This document shows, in pieces, positions 1 to 6,973 of a stretch of DNA of 9,717 nt. Each line of letters starts with the position of its first letter. Within the stretch, counting starts at the first letter, position 1. Under the pieces are notes generated by a model that searched no databases, was not told where the DNA came from, and was given only the letters and a program-made list of their open reading frames with translations. Source of the DNA: an uncultured Clostridiaceae bacterium (lineage in GTDB: Bacteria; Bacillota; Clostridia; Clostridiales; Oxobacteraceae); assembly GCA_937900065.1 (NCBI GenBank), contig CALCDS010000216.1, positions 1 to 9,717 on the forward strand, in the 5' to 3' direction. The position numbers and the translations under genes are program-made.

Positions 1-1035
1 TTTTTTGCAGCATATGTTTTTAAATTCTTTCATGAAGTTTTCCCTGTCGCTAAAATATGATACCTTGTTTTCAAGTTTGGATTGGAACTCGTCCTCATCC
101 CATTTCTTAGTTCTCATATAATAACTTCTGCTTATCTCATAAAACTCCTGAGGAAATATTAAAAAATCATATAATACATCGAGTTCAGAATCATCAAGTG
201 CATCTATAAAGCTGTAATCCCTTATTATTCCCGAAGCTTTCTCAACATCCCATCCGCAGTTTTTTATCGATTTTACCAGAAGATTTGCGATGTCATGTAT
301 TCTCAAATCCAGTATGCAATAGTCAAAATCCACAAAATAGACATTACTGTTTATATCTATTATAGTATTGTGATATGCAAGGTCATGGTGGCATATGTTT
401 TTGGTTTCATTTACGGTATCGCAGAGTTTATAGTAATCTGAAGATTTAAGAAGTTTTATCGATTTTACGGCATCTTCATAATATCTTTCTGCATAATCAA
501 GAAACAGCTTATCAAATCCGGTTTTTATCTCGTGCAGGTCAGCCACTTCTTTAAATTTCAAAAGTTCTTCAGCTCTTTTTTCAAAAGACGGAACCCAGGT
601 ATATAGGTTGTTTCTATGCCTGGGCACATCCTTTATGCCCCTTGATGCATTATGGAACCTGCAAAGTGCTTTCGACACCATGCTTAAATCAATAGGGTTC
701 TGGTAATCCGCCTCCCTTCCCTCAATAAGATCTATCACAACATATATTCCGTCATCTTTCTCAATATAGTAATTTCCATCACAAGCTTTTAAAAAGGGCA
801 CGACATTTTCAAAGCCATTATGCATTACATAGTCCATCATATTGTTTATAAACATCAAGTCATCTATGCCATAAATCAATTTTTTCAAAACTTTAATGCC
901 TTTATCCGTATAGAGCATATAAACAGACCTTATCGGCATAATATCATCGACTTTAAGTCCGAAGCCTTCAAAAATATCTGTAGTGAGCTCATAAGTAACA
1001 AGATAGGACTTATCCCTGTACCTGGACTGCTCCAC
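1..1035 (-). CDS. CotS-family spore coat protein (kinase-like fold), C-terminus cut by window edge
   Basis: This is an open frame of 345 codons that runs off the left edge of the window. Family members are usually about 330-350 residues, so only a few C-terminal residues should be missing. It belongs to the CotS/aminoglycoside-phosphotransferase-like fold. Visible elements are a candidate ATP-site lysine in GIKVLKK (K48), the catalytic loop ICHHDLAYHN (H216, H217, D218, N223), the metal-binding VDFDYC (D236, D238), and the family's C-terminal FLIFPQEFYE segment (about 291-300). All catalytic residues are present. The start is GTG at 1035, chosen because a GGAGGTG sits 5 nt upstream. It is the last gene of the minus-strand coat cluster, 96 nt after the pseudokinase paralogue, so it could have its own promoter, although I see no convincing one. 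CotS proteins are mother-cell proteins deposited in the spore coat; their substrate is not established. Family assignment is confident and substrate is unknown. Confidence 0.88.
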   Translation of the reverse strand, partial: MEQSRYRDKSYLVTYELTTDIFEGFGLKVDDIMPIRSVYMLYTDKGIKVLKKLIYGIDDLMFINNMMDYVMHNGFENVVPFLKACDGNYYIEKDDGIYVVIDLIEGREADYQNPIDLSMVSKALCRFHNASRGIKDVPRHRNNLYTWVPSFEKRAEELLKFKEVADLHEIKTGFDKLFLDYAERYYEDAVKSIKLLKSSDYYKLCDTVNETKNICHHDLAYHNTIIDINSNVYFVDFDYCILDLRIHDIANLLVKSIKNCGWDVEKASGIIRDYSFIDALDDSELDVLYDFLIFPQEFYEISRSYYMRTKKWDEDEFQSKLENKVSYFSDRENFMKEFKNICCKK

Positions 1036-1040
1036 TCTAC

Positions 1041-1047
1041 CACCTCC
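1041..1047 (-). promoter_or_regulatory. Ribosome-binding site deciding a GTG start
   Basis: GGAGGTG on the minus strand lies 5 nt before the GTG at 1035. It has the same sequence and spacing as the site before the paralogue at 2139. It fixes a GTG start for the first gene; no ATG in frame is close to a Shine-Dalgarno sequence. Confidence 0.8.
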
Positions 1048-1131
1048 GCAATACAGCCTGTTATGTGAATTGCTTATATAGTTATAGTCTGCCGTCCAAA
1101 TATAATTTCTAAAAGCCGCCCTGTGGCAAAC

Positions 1132-2139
1132 TCATTGCAATGTTTCAGCCAGTTTAGCCTTTTTATTATCTGCCGACATGGCGGACATCAGTTTCTCAAT
1201 ATATTCGACTTCACTCCTTCGGCTGCTGTCCTTCATATATTTTGAACAGACCTTTATATATTCTTCGGGGAACATGAGGAACGCCTTTATGATGTCTATA
1301 CTGTTTGAATTCAGCATATTTACGGAATCATATTCATCTACCAGTTTTATCAGTTTCCTATTATCTTTTCCCCTATATGAACATATCAGTTTTCCCAAGA
1401 GCTCGGCAATATCCTTCTCTCTTATATCATACTTGCATTTGCCCAGGCTCTTTATATACATATCATGACCAACACTGAAAAAATTCGATTGCTTGAAACT
1501 TTCCATACATATCTGGCGCTTTCTCATGCTCTCTTCAACGCTATACAGATATCCTTTGTTTTTAAGCAAGCTTATGGAATTTTCCATCCTTTCCATATAT
1601 TTATGTCGGCTTGATAAAAACCTATTCTCAAAGGCGGATTTATCCGCTTTAACATCAACCTGTTTACAATATTTTTTTATTTTGGCGTATTCCTTTTTAT
1701 ATTCCTCAATCCACCTTCCCCAGCACGATTTGGCTTTGCCGCCCGGGGGAGGTACATAGCCTTCCGAGTATTTATGAAATTTCGCAAGAAGCATCATCAT
1801 ATCCGACCCGTTTTTAGAAAATGAAAAGCCAAACTTGGGGAGGCCTGGATATTCATATAGCAGGTATATTCCGTCATCCCTGCACATGTAATACTTTCCG
1901 TCCGCAGCATCACAAAGCTTTAATATTCTTTTAAATCCTCTGCCTGTAATATAATCGTATAATCCGCTTATATATACCAAGTGGGTTTCACTGTCATCAC
2001 TTTTTTCAAGATAAAACATGGCTTCGGTTTGCTCAGTCTCATCCATATCTATTCCATACATAATTCTGATATCGTAAGGCAAATCCCTGTCGGGGAGCAA
2101 TTGTTTCAGCTTTGGGCAGCATGATTGTGTACCTATCAT
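1132..2139 (-). CDS. CotS-like spore coat protein lacking kinase catalytic motifs (pseudokinase-like)
   Basis: This 335-residue protein is clearly related to its two neighbours. Shared segments include DGKYYMCRDDGIYLLYEYPG (80-99, matching DGNYYIEKDDGIYVV in the left paralogue), LAKFHKYSEG (118-127), WGRWIEEY (140-147, matching WGKWFKKF in the right paralogue) and FLMFPEEY (287-294). The catalytic loop that reads ICHHDLAYHN in the left paralogue here reads ICMESFKQSN (210-219). Both histidines and the catalytic aspartate are therefore gone, with only the Asn kept, and the DFD metal motif aligns with SLG (231-233). The frame is intact, so this looks like a maintained non-catalytic paralogue, not a decaying gene. 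The start is ATG 2139, preceded by GGAGGTG at 5 nt; a longer frame from 2208 would overlap the upstream gene. It begins 16 nt after the coiled-coil gene, which suggests co-transcription. A scaffold or allosteric partner role is inference. Confidence 0.85.
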   Translation of the reverse strand: MIGTQSCCPKLKQLLPDRDLPYDIRIMYGIDMDETEQTEAMFYLEKSDDSETHLVYISGLYDYITGRGFKRILKLCDAADGKYYMCRDDGIYLLYEYPGLPKFGFSFSKNGSDMMMLLAKFHKYSEGYVPPPGGKAKSCWGRWIEEYKKEYAKIKKYCKQVDVKADKSAFENRFLSSRHKYMERMENSISLLKNKGYLYSVEESMRKRQICMESFKQSNFFSVGHDMYIKSLGKCKYDIREKDIAELLGKLICSYRGKDNRKLIKLVDEYDSVNMLNSNSIDIIKAFLMFPEEYIKVCSKYMKDSSRRSEVEYIEKLMSAMSADNKKAKLAETLQ

Positions 2140-2144
2140 TCCTA

Positions 2145-2151
2145 CACCTCC
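2145..2151 (-). promoter_or_regulatory. Ribosome-binding site deciding the start at 2139
   Basis: GGAGGTG on the minus strand lies 5 nt upstream of ATG 2139, between the stop codon of the coiled-coil gene (2156-2158) and this ATG. The longest open frame begins at 2208, but that start lies inside the upstream gene. The site therefore shortens the protein from 358 to 335 residues. Confidence 0.82.
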
Positions 2152-2155
2152 GGGT

Positions 2156-2470
2156 TCAGCGCTTTTTATTGCCTTTAAGTTTTCTCTCTTTATATTTTCT
2201 TTTTTCAATTTCTTTTAGCACGTCGATTCTCTCTTCTTCAAGCTTATTTATTTTCTTTTGCTGCTTTTTTATTTTTTTTAGCCTTTTGACTTCTTCTTTA
2301 AGGCTTCCTAATCTCTCTTCATATTCCTCTACATAAGATGTTCCCATGGTTTCATCATCACTATCCCGGCCTTCCATGATCTGCGGCATAGAATCCGTGC
2401 TGCCATGATCTGTCTTTAGCTTTGTTGATCCTCTTTTTACTTCCGCAATCCTCCCATGTTTTTTTGACAT
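2156..2470 (-). CDS. Small basic coiled-coil protein of the spore coat cluster, function unknown
   Basis: This is a 104-residue protein that I do not recognise as a named family. The first 45 or so residues are polar and low in hydrophobics (MSKKHGRIAEVKRGSTKLK, then DSDDETMGTS), and probably disordered. From about residue 46 to the end it is a highly charged helix with heptad-like spacing of hydrophobics (for example YEERLGSLKEEVKRLKKIKK and INKLEEERIDVLKEIEKRK), ending in a lysine/arginine-rich tail (KERKLKGNKKR). There is no signal peptide, membrane segment or cysteine. It sits between two CotS-type genes, with gaps of 27 nt upstream and 16 nt downstream, so it is almost certainly in the same transcript. 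Location and composition suggest a morphogenetic linker or scaffold that binds its coat neighbours or polyanionic surface material; this is inference. The start is ATG 2470, 6 nt after GGGAGGG, in preference to ATG 2485, which has no Shine-Dalgarno sequence. Confidence 0.78.
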   Translation of the reverse strand: MSKKHGRIAEVKRGSTKLKTDHGSTDSMPQIMEGRDSDDETMGTSYVEEYEERLGSLKEEVKRLKKIKKQQKKINKLEEERIDVLKEIEKRKYKERKLKGNKKR

Positions 2471-2476
2471 TGCTTT

Positions 2477-2483
2477 CCCTCCC
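2477..2483 (-). promoter_or_regulatory. Ribosome-binding site deciding the start at 2470
   Basis: GGGAGGG on the minus strand lies 6 nt before ATG 2470. It overlaps the alternative ATG at 2485-2483, which itself has no upstream Shine-Dalgarno sequence. The downstream ATG is therefore the likely start. Confidence 0.75.
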
Positions 2484-2497
2484 ATAATTCGTTGACT

Positions 2498-3514
2498 CTA
2501 TAATTGTATGGAATATCTGAAATCCTCTATGAACCGCTTCCTGTCATATTTGTCATTTATAACATTGTTCAATCTTTTGTTGAAATTGTTCTCTTCCCAG
2601 TCCTGCTTCTCTATATAGTATTGCAGCCCCACCTGCCAGAAATCCTGTGGAAATTCAATAAATGCATTTATGACCTCTATCTCATCGGGTTCAAGATATC
2701 CTTCCTTGAGATAGCAATCTATGATATATTGAGCTTTTTCCATATCCCAATTCCCGTGGCGCATATTCCTTATGATAAGGCTTGAAAGATCATGAAGCCT
2801 TGTATCGCATATGCAATAGTCAAAATCAATGATACGAGCTTTAAAGTCCTTCGATATGAGTACATTGTGATGTGCATAATCATGGTGGCAGAAAGACTTT
2901 GCCTTGATTTCCCTCTCCATCAGCTCTAAATATTTTGAACTTTGAAGATTCTCTATCGAAAGCCGTGCCTGGTTTAAATGATAATCCAGATTGTCAAAAT
3001 ATATTGCATCAAAGCAAGTGCGTCCGGATTTTTGCAGTATGATGTTTTTAAACTTAAGCATATCTGTAATCCTTGACTGGAACTTTTTAAACCATTTTCC
3101 CCAGCCGATTCTGTCTTCGATTTCCACAGCAGGTTCAAATCCTCTGGAAGCCTTATGAAGTTTTGCCAAAGTTGTGGCGGCTATGTTAAGCTCGATAGGG
3201 TTTGAATAGTCGCATTCACTGCATGATATCCATTCTGTCAAAAAGCCATAGCCATTTTTCAGTTCAACATACAGCTCTCCATCCTTAGCAGGTATGAATG
3301 GAATTATGCCGTCAAAACCATTATCTATAAGATGCTTCATAGCTGATAAAATAAACAGGAAGTCCTCCTTCCTGTATTTCACTATTTTTAAGCACCTGTC
3401 CCCCTTGTCCGTGGATATTCTCATTACATTTTTTACCCGGTTGATATCATGTATATTCAGATCATATCTTAATGACAGGTAATCCGCCAGATATGGCATG
3501 CTTTTACCGTTCAC
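2498..3514 (-). CDS. CotS-family spore coat protein (kinase-like fold)
   Basis: This 338-residue protein is full length for the CotS family, whose fold is shared with aminoglycoside phosphotransferases and choline kinases. The N-lobe contains CLKIVKY (K43, candidate ATP-anchoring lysine). The C-lobe contains the catalytic loop SFCHHDYAHHNVLI (H210, H211, D212, N217) and the metal-binding IIDFDYC (D230, D232), followed by DTRLHDL. The family C-terminal segment FIEFPQDFW lies at about 285-293. All core catalytic residues are present, so it may be an active kinase; its substrate is unknown. The start is GTG 3514, with AAGGAGAGG 7 nt upstream; an in-frame ATG at 3499 is a weaker alternative. It is the first gene of the minus-strand coat cluster and lies behind a sigma-K-like promoter, fitting late mother-cell expression. 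A GT4 glycosyltransferase is transcribed divergently, resembling the cotS-cotSA pairing of Bacillus subtilis. Confidence 0.9.
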   Translation of the reverse strand: MNGKSMPYLADYLSLRYDLNIHDINRVKNVMRISTDKGDRCLKIVKYRKEDFLFILSAMKHLIDNGFDGIIPFIPAKDGELYVELKNGYGFLTEWISCSECDYSNPIELNIAATTLAKLHKASRGFEPAVEIEDRIGWGKWFKKFQSRITDMLKFKNIILQKSGRTCFDAIYFDNLDYHLNQARLSIENLQSSKYLELMEREIKAKSFCHHDYAHHNVLISKDFKARIIDFDYCICDTRLHDLSSLIIRNMRHGNWDMEKAQYIIDCYLKEGYLEPDEIEVINAFIEFPQDFWQVGLQYYIEKQDWEENNFNKRLNNVINDKYDRKRFIEDFRYSIQL

Positions 3515-3555
3515 CCTAGTGCCTCTCCTTTATCAGTAAAAAATGCGCTCTATAG

Positions 3556-3582
3556 TATTATATGAAAACAACAACTAAAGGT
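3556..3582 (-). promoter_or_regulatory. Putative sigma-K (mother-cell) promoter of the coat cluster
   Basis: On the minus strand, a -10 element CATATAATA (3564-3556) matches the Bacillus sigma-K consensus CATANNNTA at every fixed position. An AC dinucleotide (3582-3581) lies 16 nt upstream, at or next to the usual -35 spacing. Initiation about 7 nt downstream would leave a leader of roughly 35 nt before GTG 3514, with the ribosome-binding site inside it. The match is to short motifs, so chance is possible, but position and gene function both agree. Confidence 0.55.
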
Positions 3583-3645
3583 TACAAAGGGCGGATTTGA
3601 ACAATATATGGGAATAGGGTCAATGCATTAGATAATTAACATGCA

Positions 3646-3654
3646 CATAACATA
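3646..3654 (+). promoter_or_regulatory. Weak sigma-K-like -10 element before the glycosyltransferase
   Basis: CATAACATA matches CATANNNTA and lies about 60 nt before the ATG at 3717, which is a sensible distance. No AC is found at the expected -35 spacing. It sits between the arms of an imperfect inverted repeat (ATTAACATGC at 3635-3644 and GCATCATTAAT at 3656-3666) that might bind a regulator. I regard this as suggestive only. Confidence 0.25.
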
Positions 3655-3702
3655 GGCATCATTAATATTTATAAATGAGGGCTATTATTTTGCATTAAAC
3701 TT

Positions 3703-3708
3703 GGAGAG
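3703..3708 (+). promoter_or_regulatory. Ribosome-binding site favouring ATG 3717 over GTG 3708
   Basis: GGAGAG ends only at the G of the upstream GTG (3708), so that codon is too close to be used. ATG 3717 lies 8 nt after it, which is a normal spacing. The resulting N-terminus MHISIDARG is typical of this glycosyltransferase group. Confidence 0.7.
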
Positions 3709-3716
3709 TGAACCAG

Positions 3717-4847
3717 ATGCATATATCCATAGATGCAAGAGGAGCATCGTGGTATGCCGGCACCGGCATAGGAACATATACCAGGGAAATCTTAAGAAAC
3801 ATACTGGATATCGATGAATCCAACAATTATTATCTTTTCTGGTCAGGCAGGGATTACGAGATGCTGAAAAAATATAATAATATAAAAATAAGCATCTCCA
3901 GCCGAAAACATCATAGGTTCTGGGAGCAGTATTATATACCGGACATTTTAAAAAGCAGAAATATCGATATATACCATATGCCGCAAAACGGCATAGGCAT
4001 CCCTCCGGTAAAAAACTCGCTTTATGTAGCGACCATACATGATCTCATACCTTATATAATGCCTGAAACTGCCGGCCGGGGATATCTTACCAAGTTTATA
4101 TCACAGATGCCTTTTATTATTTCATCGGTCGATATGATTATAACGGTATCAAAATGGTCAAAAAACGATATAATGAGAATATTCGGCGTGCCTGAAGATA
4201 AGATAGCGGTAACCCACCTCGCTGCCGACAGCATCTTTAAGCCGATAGACAAAGAAAAGGCATCTGTCTTTATAAAAGAAAAGTATGGGCTTGGTGACGA
4301 CATCATACTATATCTTGGAGGGTTCAGCCCGCGAAAAAATGTAAAATCAATATTAGTAGCGTTTTCAATGATATATAAAAATTTATCAAAGAAGTATAAA
4401 ATCGTGATAATTGGCTCTGCAAAAGACGACCATCAGTTTTTGGGCAAGCTCGCCCAGACGTTGAATATAGGGGACAGGGTCTTTTTTACAGGATATGTGC
4501 CTTATGAAGACCTGCCTTATTTTTATAATGCATGCGATGTATTCGTTTACCCGTCATTATATGAAGGATTCGGGCTTCCGGTCCTTGAGGCCATGAACTG
4601 TGGTACACCTACCATAACATCAAATGTGTCATCCATCCCCGAAGTTGCGGGAGACGGAGCTCTCCTTATAAATCCATTCGATACCGAGGAACTTTCAGAT
4701 GCCATGGCCGAGGTTTTGGAGGATGATACATTGAAAGTCGACCTCATAGAAAAAGGTTTTGAAAGGGCGTCAATGTTCAGCTGGAAGAGGACGGCCGAGG
4801 AAACATTAAAAGTTTACGAAAATGTATACAATATTTATAGGGGCTAA
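3717..4847 (+). CDS. Glycosyltransferase family 4 (CotSA/mannosyltransferase-like)
   Basis: This is a 376-residue GT-B-fold glycosyltransferase with no signal peptide or membrane segment, so it acts in the cytoplasm on a nucleotide-sugar donor. The N-terminal domain starts MHISIDARGASWYAGTGIGTY, with the acceptor-side glycine-rich loop, and continues through VATIHDLIPY (about 104-113). The C-terminal domain has LYLGGFSPRKN (198-208, with R206 and K207, which in this family contact donor phosphates), the VFFTGYVPYEDL stretch (255-266) and the retaining GT4 EX7E motif YEGFGLPVLEAM (E283 and E291). Every expected motif is present. It is transcribed divergently from the CotS cluster and in Bacillus subtilis the related CotSA is a coat glycosyltransferase next to CotS. 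A role in spore-surface glycan synthesis is therefore likely but inferred. Sugar and acceptor are unknown. The reading frame ends inside a hairpin. Confidence 0.88.
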   Translation: MHISIDARGASWYAGTGIGTYTREILRNILDIDESNNYYLFWSGRDYEMLKKYNNIKISISSRKHHRFWEQYYIPDILKSRNIDIYHMPQNGIGIPPVKNSLYVATIHDLIPYIMPETAGRGYLTKFISQMPFIISSVDMIITVSKWSKNDIMRIFGVPEDKIAVTHLAADSIFKPIDKEKASVFIKEKYGLGDDIILYLGGFSPRKNVKSILVAFSMIYKNLSKKYKIVIIGSAKDDHQFLGKLAQTLNIGDRVFFTGYVPYEDLPYFYNACDVFVYPSLYEGFGLPVLEAMNCGTPTITSNVSSIPEVAGDGALLINPFDTEELSDAMAEVLEDDTLKVDLIEKGFERASMFSWKRTAEETLKVYENVYNIYRG

Positions 4848-4860
4848 AGCTTGGCCCCTA
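4838..4860 (+). terminator. Hairpin overlapping the glycosyltransferase stop codon
   Basis: TAGGGGC (4838-4844) pairs perfectly with GCCCCTA (4854-4860) across a 9-nt loop, followed by TGCTTTTAAT. The stop codon TAA (4845-4847) is in the loop. It is probably part of the termination or 3'-end protection of the glycosyltransferase transcript; the T-run is short. Confidence 0.55.
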
Positions 4861-4864
4861 TGCT

Positions 4865-4898
4865 TTTAATACCCCAGGCTACTGCCTGGGGTATTAAA
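4865..4898. terminator. Strong bidirectional hairpin between convergent genes
   Basis: A perfect 15-bp inverted repeat (TTTAATACCCCAGGC and its complement) with a TACT loop lies between the convergent glycosyltransferase and chemoreceptor genes. An outer ATGCTT/AAGCAT pair (4860-4865 and 4903-4908) could extend it, with an internal bulge. The A/T-rich stem base can serve either direction, but no long T-run follows outside the stem. It probably ends transcripts from both sides. Confidence 0.75.
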
Positions 4899-4912
4899 TT
4901 ATAAGCATTCTC

Positions 4913-6973
4913 TTATATTTTGAATTTGGATACGGCTTCAAGCAGCTGCTTTGCCACATTGCTCAGGTCTTGGGCACTGGAGCTGATGCTCTCCATATTG
5001 GTGCTCTGCTCCTGTGTCGTAGCTGCCACTTGCTCCGATGCAGCCGATGATTCCTCGGCGATTGAAGAAATGTTCTCGGTAAAGCTTACTATCGTGTTTT
5101 TGCCTTCTTCAATTCTCTTTATGCTTTCGCTGACTTTGTAAATATATTCTATCAGCTTGCTGTTTGAAGAATCAACAGCTCCAAACACTTCTTGAGTGCT
5201 TGAAAGCAATCCTCCCACAGACCCAACTATTTCCTTTGCACTGTTGACTTTTTCAACCGCCTGGCTGACATCACCTCTCACATCTTCAATGATCTTTGAT
5301 ATATTCTTGGCACCGGCTCCTGACTGTTCGGCAAGCTTTTTTATTTCACCTGCCACGACTGCAAATCCTTTTCCCATATCTCCTGCCCTTGCCGCCTCGA
5401 TTGCCGCATTCAGCGCCAGCAGATTTGTGCGGTTGGCTATGGAAGTTATCATATATGTTATTTCTTCTATTTTTTGGGATTTACTGCTTAACCTGTCTAT
5501 CTCGTCTCCAACCTCATCCGTGATTCTGTTATTTTCCTGAAACTTTTCTATAACCGAATTCACACTTTTTATGCCTTTTACATTTGATTGGACCATTTCC
5601 ACAGAAGCAGACTTCATAGTTTGAGCATTGGCATACAGTCCTTCAATCTCCCCTGCAATCTTATCCACGGCTTCCTTTCCCTCACCAGCGCGTTTTGCTC
5701 CTTCAGCGGCTCCGGATGCAATCTCCTCCATAGTGCTTGATATCTCAGTAGTGGATGATAAAGCCTCCTCAGATGAAGCGGCCAATGTGTGTGCCGATTC
5801 ATCTACATTTTTTACTATACTAAACACTCCCCTTATAAGAGCACTGATATCATCGACCATACCATTAAAACTTCTAGAGAGCTGTCCTATTTCATCCTCT
5901 GCCTCCGTGTTGCCTGCCCTGATTCTTAAATCGCCTTTTTCAGCTTTGGACATGAGTGTCATTATATTTTGAACAGGTTTTATGATGACTTTCCTTGTTA
6001 CAAAAAATATGATCAGCATGGATACGACTATAGATAATATCGCGCTTATGAATATACTCATCCTAAGACCATTAAGGGGCTTCATATACTCAGATATAGG
6101 TATTACAGCGCATACATACATGCTGTCGTTTCCGCTCTCACTGTACTGCTTTACAAAATATTGTTCCTTTACTCTGCCATCCAAACCAATGAAATCACCG
6201 TTTTTGACTTTCAAAACCTTATCTGCCATGCCAAACTTTTTACCGACCTCACCACTCTTGGGATGGTAAACAATTGTCCCGTCTTGGTCAAGCACGGTAT
6301 AATAGCCTGTATCGTAAAGCTTCATCATTTTAATGTCCTGATCCATACTCATCTTGTCCAATGTTTCCTGCATAGAATGGGGCTTTTGGCCTATCTGTAC
6401 AATTCCGGGCTTGTCAATCCTCGGCACGCCTGCATATTGAAACAATATCTTATCGATTCCTCTTTTTTGTGCCTCCTGGACAAAAGGCTTTGCTCCGCTC
6501 TTTAGCAGAGGCAAAAAAGCCTTGCTCTGATCTGATGAAGACATATCATAACCTATTATTTCGTCAACCGTTCCCCATCTTATAATTCCTGATTCATCCG
6601 TTATATTTATTTCATCAATGCCTACTTCTTTTGCGATTCGATTTAAGTTTTCAGAGCTGAGCATGCTGTCATCTTTATTGATAAGTTCTGCAATAAGTTT
6701 TGCCTTAGATAAGAAGCTATCCGATAATTGGCTTCCAACATCCGATACCATGGTTTTTGACATCTTCATGTTGCTTATTAATTCGTCTATGCCTTGAAGC
6801 GCTTCCCTTTTTACACTATTTTCTATAATTTTAGCTTCTTCATTATATGCAAACATCCCTCCTCCAACTACGGATATTATGACAACCAATGATATGGGCA
6901 ACAAAAGTTTTAGTGCTATGGTTCTAAACTTGAGTTTGGACTTGAATTTGAGCTTAAACTTCAGCCTCTTCAT
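4913..6973 (-). CDS. Methyl-accepting chemotaxis protein with extracellular Cache-type sensor
   Basis: This 686-residue chemoreceptor has a lysine-rich N-terminus (residues 2-17) and a first membrane helix (about 18-42). It continues with an extracellular sensor of about 260 residues, a second membrane helix (about 304-326), a HAMP linker (about 327-380) and a long cytoplasmic signalling coiled coil to the end. The sensor contains YYTVLDQDGTIVYHPKSGEVGKKF (225-248), typical of the membrane-proximal half of a double-Cache domain, and ITDESGIIRWG (124-134) in the distal half. The hairpin tip that contacts CheA and CheW is IANRTNLLALNAAIEAARAG (512-531), fully conserved. There is no C-terminal CheR-tethering pentapeptide. 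It would sense a small extracellular ligand, not identifiable from sequence, and signal to the flagellar motor through CheA. ATG 6973 has AGAGGGGG 8 nt upstream. It stands alone, convergent with the glycosyltransferase. Confidence 0.96.
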   Translation of the reverse strand: MKRLKFKLKFKSKLKFRTIALKLLLPISLVVIISVVGGGMFAYNEEAKIIENSVKREALQGIDELISNMKMSKTMVSDVGSQLSDSFLSKAKLIAELINKDDSMLSSENLNRIAKEVGIDEINITDESGIIRWGTVDEIIGYDMSSSDQSKAFLPLLKSGAKPFVQEAQKRGIDKILFQYAGVPRIDKPGIVQIGQKPHSMQETLDKMSMDQDIKMMKLYDTGYYTVLDQDGTIVYHPKSGEVGKKFGMADKVLKVKNGDFIGLDGRVKEQYFVKQYSESGNDSMYVCAVIPISEYMKPLNGLRMSIFISAILSIVVSMLIIFFVTRKVIIKPVQNIMTLMSKAEKGDLRIRAGNTEAEDEIGQLSRSFNGMVDDISALIRGVFSIVKNVDESAHTLAASSEEALSSTTEISSTMEEIASGAAEGAKRAGEGKEAVDKIAGEIEGLYANAQTMKSASVEMVQSNVKGIKSVNSVIEKFQENNRITDEVGDEIDRLSSKSQKIEEITYMITSIANRTNLLALNAAIEAARAGDMGKGFAVVAGEIKKLAEQSGAGAKNISKIIEDVRGDVSQAVEKVNSAKEIVGSVGGLLSSTQEVFGAVDSSNSKLIEYIYKVSESIKRIEEGKNTIVSFTENISSIAEESSAASEQVAATTQEQSTNMESISSSAQDLSNVAKQLLEAVSKFKI

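Noticed and set aside
820..1068. 82-residue plus-strand ORF at the left
   Set aside because: It is antisense to the N-terminal part of the first CotS gene, whose minus-strand frame carries all family motifs.
2140..2208. Longer start (ATG 2208) for the pseudokinase-like CotS gene, giving 358 residues
   Set aside because: It lies inside the coiled-coil gene and has no Shine-Dalgarno sequence, whereas ATG 2139 has GGAGGTG at 5 nt and its N-terminus fits better.
5196..5972. Plus-strand ORFs of 114 residues opposite the chemoreceptor
   Set aside because: They are antisense shadows of the alanine/serine-rich signalling domain, with no ribosome-binding sites and no domain signature.
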